From: Lachnospiraceae bacterium
Lineage (GTDB): Bacteria > Bacillota > Clostridia > Lachnospirales > Lachnospiraceae
DNA length: 33,572 bases
Reading direction: 5' to 3'
Assembly: GCA_009774625.1 (NCBI GenBank)
Contig: VSOB01000037.1
Span: 1 to 33,572 of the forward strand
Part shown: piece after piece, positions 8,384 to 16,780 of the stretch
Position numbering within the stretch: the first letter of the stretch is position 1
How the letters are laid out: each line of letters opens with the position of its first letter
Notes under the pieces: generated by a model
What the model was told of the DNA's origin: nothing
The model's database searches: none
The model's input: the letters and a program-made list of their open reading frames with translations, nothing else
Program-made: the position numbers and the translations under genes

Positions 8384-9658
8384 ATGGATGGGATGTTATC
8401 TCAGGATGAGATAAATGCCCTTCTAAGTGGTATGGATGTCAGCAGCATGGATGACTCGTCAGAGGCTTCTGGTGCTCCGGCAGACAGTACATCGGAGAGC
8501 GGAGCCGGCAGCAGTGTAATTGATGAGGGGTTACTGACACCTACTGAGATAGATGCAATCGGTGAGATAGCGAATATCAGTATGGGTTCTTCTGCTACGA
8601 CTCTTTTTTCACTGGTAAACAGGAAGGTAAATATTACGACCCCGGTTGTATCTCTGGCAAACTGGAATACAATGATAGCAGAATATGAAAGACCCTGCGT
8701 GTTTATTCAGATTAAGTATACGGTAGGGCTTGATGGCAGTAACGTGCTGATCCTTCGGGAAAAGGACGTTAAGGTAATTACCGATTTGATGATGGGCGGC
8801 GACGGAACCAATATAGACGGAGAGCTGGGAGAGCTTCACCTGAGTGCGATTTCGGAAGCGATGAACCAGATGATGGGATCTTCAGCCACTTCATTATCGA
8901 CTATGTTGGGCAAAATGATTGATATCAGTCCCCCGGAAGCCAGTCTTGTGGATCTGACGGAGCTGAAAAAGCCGGAGGATATTGCACAGTTTTTAAGCGG
9001 TACTTTTTGTAAGATTGCATTTTCCATGCAGATTGAAGATTTGGTAGAAAGTACCATTTTACAGTTGTATCCCATAGAGTTTGCAAAATCTCTTTATGAT
9101 ACATTCATTAATCAGCAGTTCGGAGAAGTTTCGGCTGCTCCGGAACCTGTATCGGCTCCGGAACCTCAGGCATATACACCGCCTGCGGCAGCGCCGATGC
9201 CGGATGCATCCCAGATGAATATGGGAATGCCCCAGCAGATGAATATGGGAATGCCACAGATGGATATGTCTCAGATGAATATGGGGATGCCGCAGATGAA
9301 CATGGGAATGCCGCAGATGCAGATGCCGCAGATGAATATGGGAATGCCTCAGCAGATGCAGATGGCAAACGTTCAGCCGGCTCAGTTTCAGAATTTTTCA
9401 GAAAACTATGGCATGGCCAATGCACCGGAAAACATCGGCTTGATTATGGATGTACCTCTGGAAGTTACAGTGGAGTTGGGAAGAGCAGTCAAATCCATCT
9501 CCGAGATTCTGGATTTTTCACCGGGTACGATTATAGAGCTGGATAAGATAGCCGGTGAACCAATTGATGTCTTAGTAAATGGTAAGTTCGTTGCCAAAGG
9601 AGAAGTCGTTGTAATCGAAGAAAGCTTTGGTATTCGTGTTACTGAAATAATTAAGTAG
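8384..9658 (+). CDS. fliY: FliY, switch protein with CheC-type phosphatase and FliN domain
   Basis: FliY is the Gram-positive C-ring protein that combines CheY-P phosphatase with a FliN-type switch domain. In order: a CheY-binding peptide LSQDEINALLSGM (residues 5-17), a Ser-rich linker, and a CheC-like domain (about 50-245). That domain has both phosphatase half-sites, E61/N64 in GEIANISMGSSATTL and E158/N161 in SEAMNQMMGSSATSL. An extraordinary methionine-rich repeat linker follows (277-327), then the FliN/SpoA domain (about 345-424, VPLEVTVELGRAVKSISEIL to the end). The length of 424 aa is slightly above the Bacillus protein because of the linker. The start ATG follows GGAGGAGTAGGGC. With cheC downstream, the cell would have two enzymes of this class. 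Confidence 0.95.
   Translation: MDGMLSQDEINALLSGMDVSSMDDSSEASGAPADSTSESGAGSSVIDEGLLTPTEIDAIGEIANISMGSSATTLFSLVNRKVNITTPVVSLANWNTMIAEYERPCVFIQIKYTVGLDGSNVLILREKDVKVITDLMMGGDGTNIDGELGELHLSAISEAMNQMMGSSATSLSTMLGKMIDISPPEASLVDLTELKKPEDIAQFLSGTFCKIAFSMQIEDLVESTILQLYPIEFAKSLYDTFINQQFGEVSAAPEPVSAPEPQAYTPPAAAPMPDASQMNMGMPQQMNMGMPQMDMSQMNMGMPQMNMGMPQMQMPQMNMGMPQQMQMANVQPAQFQNFSENYGMANAPENIGLIMDVPLEVTVELGRAVKSISEILDFSPGTIIELDKIAGEPIDVLVNGKFVAKGEVVVIEESFGIRVTEIIK
9212..9366 (+). repeat. In-frame tandem repeat encoding a Met-rich (QMNMGMPQ) linker in fliY
   Basis: The unit cagatgaatatgggaatgcc and close variants recur here five times, in frame, with shorter cag-atg units between them. The product is a 51-residue stretch containing 21 methionines, lying exactly between the CheC-like and FliN domains of FliY. 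Repeats differ at third codon positions (gcc, gcg, gct and cag/cac-type context), so they are diverged copies rather than a fresh slippage product. Copy number could still vary between strains through slippage or recombination. Confidence 0.9.
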
Positions 9659-9676
9659 AACACAGGAGTGAGAGAA

Positions 9677-10039
9677 ATGGCGAAGAATATTTTAATATGT
9701 GACGATGCAGCATTTATGCGAATGATGATCAAGGACATTCTGACAAAGAATGGCTACAATGTGGCAGGTGAGGCAGAAAACGGATTAAAAGCTGTTGAGA
9801 AGTACAATGAACTAAAACCGGATTTGGTGCTGATGGATATTACCATGCCGGAAATGGACGGTATTCAGGCATTGAAAAAGATCAAAGCAGGAGATCCGGC
9901 AGCAATGGTCATTATGTGTTCTGCTATGGGCCAGCAGGCAATGGTTATTGAATCCATTCAGGCAGGCGCAAAGGACTTTATTGTAAAGCCTTTTCAGGCG
10001 GAGCGTGTGCTGGAAGCCGTGAAAAAGGTTGTCGGGTAA
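9677..10039 (+). CDS. cheY: CheY, chemotaxis response regulator
   Basis: CheY is the single-domain receiver that carries the phosphoryl signal from CheA to FliM/FliY. The 120-aa protein is one complete receiver domain: acidic pair D9/D10 in ILICDDAAFMR, phosphoacceptor D54 in LVLMDITMPEMDG, switch Ser82 in IMCSAMG, and Lys104 in FIVKPF. The start is ATG 9677, preceded by CACAGGAGTG; an in-frame GTG at 9668 lies inside that ribosome binding site. Its place between fliY and fliO is typical for clostridia and bacilli. The stop codon overlaps the start of fliO by one base, suggesting coupled translation. Confidence 0.96.
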   Translation: MAKNILICDDAAFMRMMIKDILTKNGYNVAGEAENGLKAVEKYNELKPDLVLMDITMPEMDGIQALKKIKAGDPAAMVIMCSAMGQQAMVIESIQAGAKDFIVKPFQAERVLEAVKKVVG

Positions 10040-10401
10040 TGCTGCTTACACAGAGGAGCGGAGTGGAATCCTTTGTTCAGTTTATGACGGTGCTGATTCT
10101 CTTTTGTATTGTGCTGGGGATTACTTATGCGACAACCCGTTATGTTGCCGGTTTTCAGAAAGCGAAGCAGGAAGGCGGGAATATTACAGTCCTGGAAACA
10201 TACAGAATTGCGCCGAATAAATATATTCAGATTATAAAGCTGGGAGAGAAGTATGTTGCAGTCGCAATATGCAAGGATACCATGACTAAGCTAGCGGAAC
10301 TTTCCAGAGAAGAGCTTACATTTCCTGGAGCCGCAGAGAATGGTATCCCCAGTTTTATTGAAGTTCTGGAAAAAGCAAAGTGGATAAAACAGAAGAAGTA
10401 G
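10039..10401 (+). CDS. fliO: FliO, flagellar export apparatus assembly protein
   Basis: FliO is a small membrane protein that helps assemble the FliP ring of the export gate. The 120-aa protein has one transmembrane helix (about residues 12-33, FMTVLILFCIVLGITYATTR). A small cytoplasmic domain follows, with NITVLETYRIAPNKYIQIIK and KYVAVAICKDTMTKL, the usual FliO/FliZ pattern. Its ATG overlaps the cheY stop (TAATG). It directly precedes fliP, its functional partner. Sequence conservation of FliO is low, but context and topology agree. Confidence 0.88.
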   Translation: MLLTQRSGVESFVQFMTVLILFCIVLGITYATTRYVAGFQKAKQEGGNITVLETYRIAPNKYIQIIKLGEKYVAVAICKDTMTKLAELSREELTFPGAAENGIPSFIEVLEKAKWIKQKK

Positions 10402-10410
10402 GCGCAATAT

Positions 10411-11298
10411 ATGAATAAAATTTTTTCCGGAAAACCAATTATGTTTCTGATATGCCTGCTGTGCTCAGTGGGCATGTTGTTTTTAAGCAGTCCTTTGGAA
10501 GTATCTGCCACCGGCGATACCGATACGATTCTGGATCGGGAAAGCAATCTGACAGGTACAACAGATACGCAGACCAATATCAATGAGCCGGGTGCCTCGA
10601 CCAATCCGGATGAGCTGCGGGAACTGAATGTAGCCAATAGTATGACAGTCACTTATGACGGCGGAAACGGCAATATTGCAGGCCCTTTGCGTATTTTAAT
10701 TACGCTGACTATGATTGCGCTGGCGCCGCTGCTGTTGATTATGCTGACTGCGTTTACAAGAATCATTATCGTACTGCATTTTACAAGGACAGCCCTGAAC
10801 ACCCAGACGGTTCCACCGAATCAGGTGATGATCGGACTGGCTTTGTTTCTGACGTTTTTTATCATGCAGCCGATTCTGACTGAAATCAATGAAAATGCAC
10901 TGCAGCCTTTTGACAGAGGAGAGATTACGCAGGAAGAAGCGCTGGAAATCGGCATGGAGCCGCTGCGAGAGTTTATGTATGGTCAGACACAGGTAAAGGA
11001 TGTGCGGATGTTTATGGAAATTGCGGGTCAGGATTGGGATGGGAGCCTTACCGGGATCCCTTCTTCTGTGTTGATTCCCAGCTTTGTGGTCAGTGAACTG
11101 AGAACTGCATTTATTATAGGCTTTTTATTGTATATACCATTCATCGTTATAGATATGGTAGTGGCCTCGGCGTTGATGAGTATGGGTATGATGATGCTGC
11201 CGCCTACGACGATTTCCATGCCTTTTAAGATCCTGCTGTTTATTCTGGCAGACGGATGGAATCTGGTAATCGGCAATCTGGTCAGAACATTTTATTGA
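10411..11298 (+). CDS. fliP: FliP, flagellar type III export gate protein
   Basis: FliP forms the pentameric core of the export gate with FliQ and FliR. The 295-aa protein starts with a cleavable-looking signal sequence (residues 1-30, with a hydrophobic core MFLICLLCSVGMLFL). An Asp/Thr/Asn-rich segment of about 55 residues follows, then the FliP domain with four hydrophobic segments. Diagnostic motifs are APLLLIMLTAFTRIIIVLHF, NQVMIGLALFLTFFIMQP and, near the C-terminus, MGMMMLPPTTISMPFKILLF. The polar extension between signal and first helix makes it longer than enteric FliP. Start ATG 10411; the ribosome binding site is weak (GAAGAAGTAGG), so coupling to fliO is plausible. Confidence 0.96.
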   Translation: MNKIFSGKPIMFLICLLCSVGMLFLSSPLEVSATGDTDTILDRESNLTGTTDTQTNINEPGASTNPDELRELNVANSMTVTYDGGNGNIAGPLRILITLTMIALAPLLLIMLTAFTRIIIVLHFTRTALNTQTVPPNQVMIGLALFLTFFIMQPILTEINENALQPFDRGEITQEEALEIGMEPLREFMYGQTQVKDVRMFMEIAGQDWDGSLTGIPSSVLIPSFVVSELRTAFIIGFLLYIPFIVIDMVVASALMSMGMMMLPPTTISMPFKILLFILADGWNLVIGNLVRTFY

Positions 11299-11318
11299 TG
11301 TAAAGGGGAGATTGGAGC

Positions 11319-11588
11319 ATGACAGTCGATACGGTAACAGCGATTGCAAGAGACGCTTTGTTTATGATTATCAAAACTTCGGCGCCGGTTTTGATGATTT
11401 CTCTTATCGTCGGTCTGTGTGTCAGTATATTTCAGACAGCGACTTCCATTCAGGAGCAGACGCTTACTTTTGTGCCTAAAGTAGTATGTGTTTTTTTGGG
11501 TCTGATGCTGTTCGGGCATTGGATTTTAAATTCGATCGTAAGCTATATGACAACACTTTGGTCGGATTTCAGCATATACATCAGGTAA
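11319..11588 (+). CDS. fliQ: FliQ, flagellar type III export gate protein
   Basis: FliQ is the small two-helix export gate subunit that wraps the FliP/FliR complex. The 89-aa length and two hydrophobic hairpin helices (about residues 15-40 and 53-75) fit the family. The motif ISLIVGLCVSIFQTATSIQE followed by QTLTFVPKV is the FliQ signature. The start ATG follows AGGGGAGATTGGAGC. The fliR gene begins five bases after the stop. Confidence 0.95.
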   Translation: MTVDTVTAIARDALFMIIKTSAPVLMISLIVGLCVSIFQTATSIQEQTLTFVPKVVCVFLGLMLFGHWILNSIVSYMTTLWSDFSIYIR

Positions 11589-11592
11589 TCCT

Positions 11593-12375
11593 ATGATAGA
11601 TTATGTTTTTTCCCTGGTAGAGCTGGAATATTTTCTGCTGGTTATGACAAGGATTGTAGGATTTGTCAGTGTAGCGCCTTTTTTTGGAATGAAAAATACA
11701 CCCAAGCGGATAAAGATAGGGCTGGCATTTTTTATTTCTCTGCTGCTGTATCATATTTCTCTTCCGCATGGTGCGGTGTCTTATCAGACCATCTGGGGGT
11801 ATGCCATTCTTGTGATGAAGGAGGCTATAACAGGGCTGCTGATCGGATTTGGCGCACAGATCTGCACTACGGTAGTTCTTTTTTCCGGTATGATTATCGA
11901 TATGAATATCGGTTTGTCTATGGTCAATATGCTGGACCCGACGACACAGCAGAATACCAGCATTTCAGGTATGTTTTTGCAGTATATGATCACATTGATG
12001 CTTCTGGTGGGAGGTATGTATCAGTTTCTGCTTTCGGCGCTGGCCGATACCTTTGAGCTGATTCCCATTGGCGGCGCCATATTTCATGGAGATTCCCTTC
12101 TGGCAAGTATGATGTTATTTATGTCGGAATATATTATCATGGGATTTCGTATCTGTCTGCCGGTGTTTGCGGTGGTTATGATATTGAATGCAGTGCTGGG
12201 GATTCTGGCAAAAGTGGCTCCCCAAATGAATATGTTTGCGATTGGTATTCAGCTTAAGATACTGGTAGGGCTGATGACATTGTTTTTAACTTATGCCATG
12301 TTGCCCGGAGCCGCAGATTTTATCTTCCGGGAAATGAAGGTAGTGGTGACGCGTTTTGTGGAGGGAATGCTGTGA
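11593..12375 (+). CDS. fliR: FliR, flagellar type III export gate protein
   Basis: FliR is the single-copy subunit that completes the FliPQR export gate. The 260-aa protein has about six hydrophobic segments and the motifs LVMTRIVGFVSVAPFFGMKN near the N-terminus and GFGAQICTTVVLFSGMIIDM in the middle, both typical. The start ATG at 11593 has only a short AGGT upstream and lies just behind the fliQ stop, so translational coupling is likely. The 3' end overlaps the GTG start of flhB by four bases. Confidence 0.95.
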   Translation: MIDYVFSLVELEYFLLVMTRIVGFVSVAPFFGMKNTPKRIKIGLAFFISLLLYHISLPHGAVSYQTIWGYAILVMKEAITGLLIGFGAQICTTVVLFSGMIIDMNIGLSMVNMLDPTTQQNTSISGMFLQYMITLMLLVGGMYQFLLSALADTFELIPIGGAIFHGDSLLASMMLFMSEYIIMGFRICLPVFAVVMILNAVLGILAKVAPQMNMFAIGIQLKILVGLMTLFLTYAMLPGAADFIFREMKVVVTRFVEGML

Positions 12376-13484
12376 TTTTATCATATAATCTTCAGTATTT
12401 TGCAAAAGACGGCCCCGGCGGTGAAAAAACAGAGCCGGCTACTGCCAAGAAGCTGGCGGATGCAAGAAACGAAGGAAAGGTGGCAAAATCCAAAGAAATC
12501 AGTCTGGGACTTTCCCTGCTTACCCTGTTTCTGGTGCTGAAATTTTCGGTTGCCTGGATGGGGGAGAAGTTTTTGGAGTGTTTTTCCACCGTTTATGCAA
12601 GGTTTCCGGAGATGATACTGATGGCAGATGGAGCCGTGTCAGTGACAAGTCTCCATATAATAATCAAAAATATGATGCTGCTTATGCTTCTGATTCTGTC
12701 TCCCTTTATGATGATTGGCTTTCTGGTGGCTTTTTTGGGGGATCTGGTTCAGGTAAAGTGGCATCCTACATTTAAGCCTTTCAAAATTAAGTTCAGCAAA
12801 ATGAATCCTCTGAAGGGCATTAAAAAAATTATTTCACCCAATTCTCTGCTGGAGCTGGGAAAGGCAGTGATCAAGATTCTCCTGATTTCCTATATGGTTT
12901 ATACGACGCTGCAGGGACAGGCAGATCTGATATTTCTTATGTATGATATGCCGATGATGCAGGCGATCAGTATAACAGGAAATATAGTCATCAATATGGG
13001 ACTGAAAGTTGCCATGTTTTATCTGGTGATTGCCGCACTGGATTTTATTTATCAGAAGTGGAAATTTGCTGAGGATATGAAGATGACCAAGCAGGAAGTA
13101 AAAGATGAAATGAAAAACTCGGAAGGTGATCCGAAGATCAAGGGGAAAATCCGTCAGAAAATGCTGCAGGTTTCCAGACGGCGTATGATGCAGTCGGTAC
13201 CGGAAGCAGATGTGGTCATCACCAATCCTACTCACTATGCAGTAGCTGTCAAATATGACGCAGACGAGTATGCGGCGCCGGTGGTAACGGCTAAGGGAGA
13301 GGATTTTCTGGCGCAGAAGATCAAGGAACTGGCCAAAGAGCACCATGTGGAGATCGTGGAAGATAAGCCGCTGGCGCGAATGTTGTATGCCAACGTGGAA
13401 ATAGGTGAACTGATACCGCCGGAACTGTATCAGGCTGTGGCGGAAGTTCTGGCTATGGTGTATCATTCACAGGGGAAAGTATAA
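12372..13484 (+). CDS. flhB: FlhB, export gate protein with autocleavage switch
   Basis: FlhB controls substrate specificity of the flagellar export apparatus and is the partner of FliK. The 370-aa protein begins with a short segment ending LQYFAKDGPGGEKTEPATAK, as in many Gram-positive FlhB proteins. Four hydrophobic segments follow between about residues 45 and 225, then a cytoplasmic domain. The autocleavage motif NPTH is intact at residues 285-288 (VVITNPTHYAVAVKYD), so normal cleavage between Asn and Pro is expected. The start is GTG 12372 inside the fliR stop region. It ends 22 bases before flhA. Confidence 0.96.
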   Translation: MILSYNLQYFAKDGPGGEKTEPATAKKLADARNEGKVAKSKEISLGLSLLTLFLVLKFSVAWMGEKFLECFSTVYARFPEMILMADGAVSVTSLHIIIKNMMLLMLLILSPFMMIGFLVAFLGDLVQVKWHPTFKPFKIKFSKMNPLKGIKKIISPNSLLELGKAVIKILLISYMVYTTLQGQADLIFLMYDMPMMQAISITGNIVINMGLKVAMFYLVIAALDFIYQKWKFAEDMKMTKQEVKDEMKNSEGDPKIKGKIRQKMLQVSRRRMMQSVPEADVVITNPTHYAVAVKYDADEYAAPVVTAKGEDFLAQKIKELAKEHHVEIVEDKPLARMLYANVEIGELIPPELYQAVAEVLAMVYHSQGKV

Positions 13485-13506
13485 ACAGCTTTAAGGAGGG
13501 GAACAG

Positions 13507-15540
13507 ATGAAAAAAGCGGATATAGGGGTAGCGTTATATGTACTGGCAGCTTTTGTTATGCTGATTGTTCCGATTCCTTCCTGGCTTCTGGATATTCTGC
13601 TGGCAATCAATATATCCATTGCTTTTACGATTATGTTCGGATGTATGTTTGCAACCGAAGTACTGGAAATGTCTTTTTATCCTACCGTACTGTTGTTTAC
13701 GACCATTTTCCGGATTGCGCTGAATGTTTCTTCCACCCGTTTGATTCTTTCCACAGGAGATCCTGGGAATGTGGTACAGGTATTCGGTAATTTCGTAGGT
13801 GGCGGCGATCTGACCATTGGTATTATTGTATTTCTGATTTTGATTATCGTTCAGTTTATGGTAATTAACAAAGGTTCGGAGCGTGTTGCTGAAGTAACGG
13901 CCAGATTTACTCTGGATGCCATGCCCGGCAAACAGATGGCCATTGACGCGGATTTAAACACAGGGGCCATTGACGATGAGGAGGCCAAGAAACGCAGGGA
14001 TAAGATTCAGGATGAATCCAGTTTCTTTGGTTCTATGGATGGTGCGGTAAAGTACGTAAAAGGAGATGCTGCTGCAGGGCTTCTGATTTCTGCCGTTAAT
14101 ATCATTGGCGGACTGGCAATGGGCATGCTGCGGGGCGGACTGGAATTTCAGGCGGCTCTGGATAAATATGTAATTCTGACCATAGGTGATGGTCTGGTGA
14201 GCCAGATCCCTTCTTTGCTGATTTCTCTGTCAACGGGTATTCTGGTTACAAAAGGGTCTAAGGATGCTGATTTTGGCACGGTGCTGGTGAGCCAGCTATT
14301 CGGCATTCCAAAAGTGCTGTATTTTGTGGGAGCTACGATCATTGCGCTGGGGATATTGACGCCGTTAAATACCATTCTCTTTTTGATTCTGGGATTCGCG
14401 TTTATTATTACCGCCAGAATCATGTCCGGTACACTGGAAACTGCCGGTATTGATTCGCAGGCAGAGGCGGAAGAAGCTGCGGCAGAGGAAATCCGCCAGC
14501 CGGAAAATGTTACTTCTCTCTTGCAGGTGGACCCGATCGAGTTAGAGTTTGGATATGGTATCATACCTCTTGCGGATGTGAATCAGGGTGGGGATCTGCT
14601 GGATCGTGTTGTTATGATCAGGCGACAGGTTGCACTTGAGCTGGGTACTGTGGTGCCGATTATCCGTCTCCGGGATAATATTCAGTTGAATCCCAACCAG
14701 TATATTATTAAGATCAAAGGTATCCAGGTCAGCGAAGGAGAGATTCTGTTTGATCACTATATGGCAATGAATCCGGGATATGTAGAGGAAGAAATCACGG
14801 GTATCCCCACATTCGAACCTTCTTTCCATCTGCCGGCCATCTGGATTACGGAGAACCAGAGAGAACGGGCGGAGAGTATGGGCTATACGGTGGTGGATCC
14901 GCCGTCCATTATTGCCACCCATCTGACAGAGATCATCAGGCAGCATATTGCGGAGCTGCTGTCCAGGCAGGATGTACAGGGACTTGTGGACAATATCAAA
15001 GAGAGCAATCCGGTATTGGTGGAAGAGCTTGTGCCGAAGCTGCTTGGATTGGGTGAAATCCAGAAGGTACTGCAGAATCTGCTGAAAGAAGGGATCTCGA
15101 TCAGGGATCTGCAGACAGTGTTTGAAACACTGGCGGATTATGCCGCAACCACAAGGGATACGGATATACTGACGGAATATACCCGTCAGGCTTTGAAACG
15201 TGCGATTTCCAACAGATTTTTCCCTGCCAACGAAACCACCAGCGTAATCACGCTGGATCCGAAGATTGAGCAGGAAATCATGGGGAGCGTAAAGCAGACA
15301 GAACAGGGTGCGTACCTGACACTGGATCCGGAGCGGACCAAGAGGATCATTGCTTCAACAGAATCGGAAATCAAAAAGCTGGAAGATCTGGGCAAGAATC
15401 CAATCATTATTACTTCTCCGATTGTCCGTATGTATTTCAGACGGCTGACAGAAGATTATTTTAAAGATTTGGTTGTAATTTCCTATAATGAAATAGATTC
15501 TCATATAGAATTGCAATCTGTTGGGATGGTGACGGCGTAA
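13507..15540 (+). CDS. flhA: FlhA, flagellar export apparatus transmembrane protein
   Basis: FlhA is the nonameric export-gate protein that couples proton motive force to secretion and docks chaperone-substrate complexes. The 677-aa length is normal. The N-terminal half carries about eight hydrophobic segments with the FHIPEP-family signature around FRIALNVSSTRLIL and QFMVINKGSERVAEVTARFT. The C-terminal cytoplasmic half (about residues 330-677) contains the docking domain, with the NPGYVEEEITGIPTFEPSFH and QDVQGLVDNIKESNPVLVEE segments. The start ATG follows TTAAGGAGGGGAACAG. The stop overlaps the flhF start by one base. Confidence 0.97.
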   Translation: MKKADIGVALYVLAAFVMLIVPIPSWLLDILLAINISIAFTIMFGCMFATEVLEMSFYPTVLLFTTIFRIALNVSSTRLILSTGDPGNVVQVFGNFVGGGDLTIGIIVFLILIIVQFMVINKGSERVAEVTARFTLDAMPGKQMAIDADLNTGAIDDEEAKKRRDKIQDESSFFGSMDGAVKYVKGDAAAGLLISAVNIIGGLAMGMLRGGLEFQAALDKYVILTIGDGLVSQIPSLLISLSTGILVTKGSKDADFGTVLVSQLFGIPKVLYFVGATIIALGILTPLNTILFLILGFAFIITARIMSGTLETAGIDSQAEAEEAAAEEIRQPENVTSLLQVDPIELEFGYGIIPLADVNQGGDLLDRVVMIRRQVALELGTVVPIIRLRDNIQLNPNQYIIKIKGIQVSEGEILFDHYMAMNPGYVEEEITGIPTFEPSFHLPAIWITENQRERAESMGYTVVDPPSIIATHLTEIIRQHIAELLSRQDVQGLVDNIKESNPVLVEELVPKLLGLGEIQKVLQNLLKEGISIRDLQTVFETLADYAATTRDTDILTEYTRQALKRAISNRFFPANETTSVITLDPKIEQEIMGSVKQTEQGAYLTLDPERTKRIIASTESEIKKLEDLGKNPIIITSPIVRMYFRRLTEDYFKDLVVISYNEIDSHIELQSVGMVTA

Positions 15541-16769
15541 TGATTATAAAAAAGTATCAGGCGAAAACAGAAGCGGAGGCTGTAAACCAGGCGAAAAAAG
15601 AGCTTGGACAGAATGCAGTGATTATGAATGTCCGCAATATCAAGAAAAAAGGAGCCTTCTCTTTTATGAAGCCGCAGATGGTGGAGGTAACTGTGGCGAT
15701 GGAGGAGGAAGCGGATAAAGATATGGGCCGGAAAGAAACGGCAAAACCTGTATCTGTGGCTCCGGCAGAGTATGAGAGTACAGAGGAGCTATTCAGGACA
15801 TCTTCAGGCATTCTCTCCGACACACTTCTGCAGAGCACATTGATAAGAGAAGAGCAAAACGGCAGAGGAATCGAAGAGCGACTGGAAAATCTGCAGAGTC
15901 TTTTGGAGAAACAGCTCAGACCCACGGAGGAAGAAACGGAAGAGGAAGAAGAGGAAGAAAAAAATGAGTCGGTGGCATTTATTCAACTGCTGTACAATAT
16001 GATGCTGGAAAATGAAGTCAATGAAAAATATGCCAATCAGATTATAGATGAGATAGAAAAAAACACCAATGCCAATGTGCCCATTGATGTGGTACTGTCT
16101 AATGTATACCAGAAAATGATATTGAAATTTGGCAGACCGATGAATATTCAGACAGCGAAATCAGGACCGAAGGTGGTTTTCTTTATCGGCCCTACCGGAG
16201 TGGGCAAGACCACTACGATTGCCAAGATCGCGTCCAGATTCCGGGTGGACGAAAAGAAAAAGATCGTGCTGCTGACGGCGGATACTTACAGAATCGCGGC
16301 TGCGGAACAGCTTCGGACGTATGCGAATATACTGGAAGTACCCTTTCGGGTCATTTATTCTACGGAAGAGATGGAAGCGGCACTGCGGGATTTTTCATCG
16401 TATGATTATATCATGGTAGACACGGCAGGGCATTCCCATCAGAATGAAAGTCAGAGAGAAACCATGAATCAATTGATTCACTGTGTGGATGATAAGGCGG
16501 AAATAGAAGTATTTCTGGTACTCAGTGCTACGACAAAATACAGAGATCTGGTGGGGATCGCAGATTCTTATCAGAATATTGCAGATTATAAGCTGATTTT
16601 TACAAAGCTCGATGAAACTTCTACACTTGGAAATCTGCTGAATTTAAAACTTCATACGGGGGCGGCGCTGTCCTATGTGACCTGCGGACAGAACGTACCG
16701 GATGATATTGAGAATTTTAATCCGCAGAAAACGGTAAAGCAGCTGCTTGGCGGGAAAAATAAGGTATGA
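15540..16769 (+). CDS. flhF: FlhF, SRP-type GTPase for flagellar placement
   Basis: FlhF is a signal-recognition-particle-type GTPase that sets where and how many flagella are made, with FlhG as its activator. The 409-aa protein has a basic/acidic N-terminal B domain (about 1-120, containing an unbroken Glu-rich run). An N domain and a G domain follow, with P-loop GPTGVGKTTTIAKIASRF at residues 217-234, TADTYRIAAAEQLRTYA, the G3 motif VDTAGHSHQNE and the G4 motif TKLDET. The G3 residue after DTAG is His, where SRP GTPases and, from memory, most FlhF proteins have Arg. The start overlaps the flhA stop (TAATG). It is followed by flhG, with a small overlap region. Confidence 0.95.
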   Translation: MIIKKYQAKTEAEAVNQAKKELGQNAVIMNVRNIKKKGAFSFMKPQMVEVTVAMEEEADKDMGRKETAKPVSVAPAEYESTEELFRTSSGILSDTLLQSTLIREEQNGRGIEERLENLQSLLEKQLRPTEEETEEEEEEEKNESVAFIQLLYNMMLENEVNEKYANQIIDEIEKNTNANVPIDVVLSNVYQKMILKFGRPMNIQTAKSGPKVVFFIGPTGVGKTTTIAKIASRFRVDEKKKIVLLTADTYRIAAAEQLRTYANILEVPFRVIYSTEEMEAALRDFSSYDYIMVDTAGHSHQNESQRETMNQLIHCVDDKAEIEVFLVLSATTKYRDLVGIADSYQNIADYKLIFTKLDETSTLGNLLNLKLHTGAALSYVTCGQNVPDDIENFNPQKTVKQLLGGKNKV

Positions 16770-16780
16770 AGGAGGCAGCC

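Noticed and set aside
9212..9366. Regular repeats considered as a CRISPR array
   Set aside because: The repeats are contiguous, in frame, without unique spacers, and encode the Met-rich linker of FliY.
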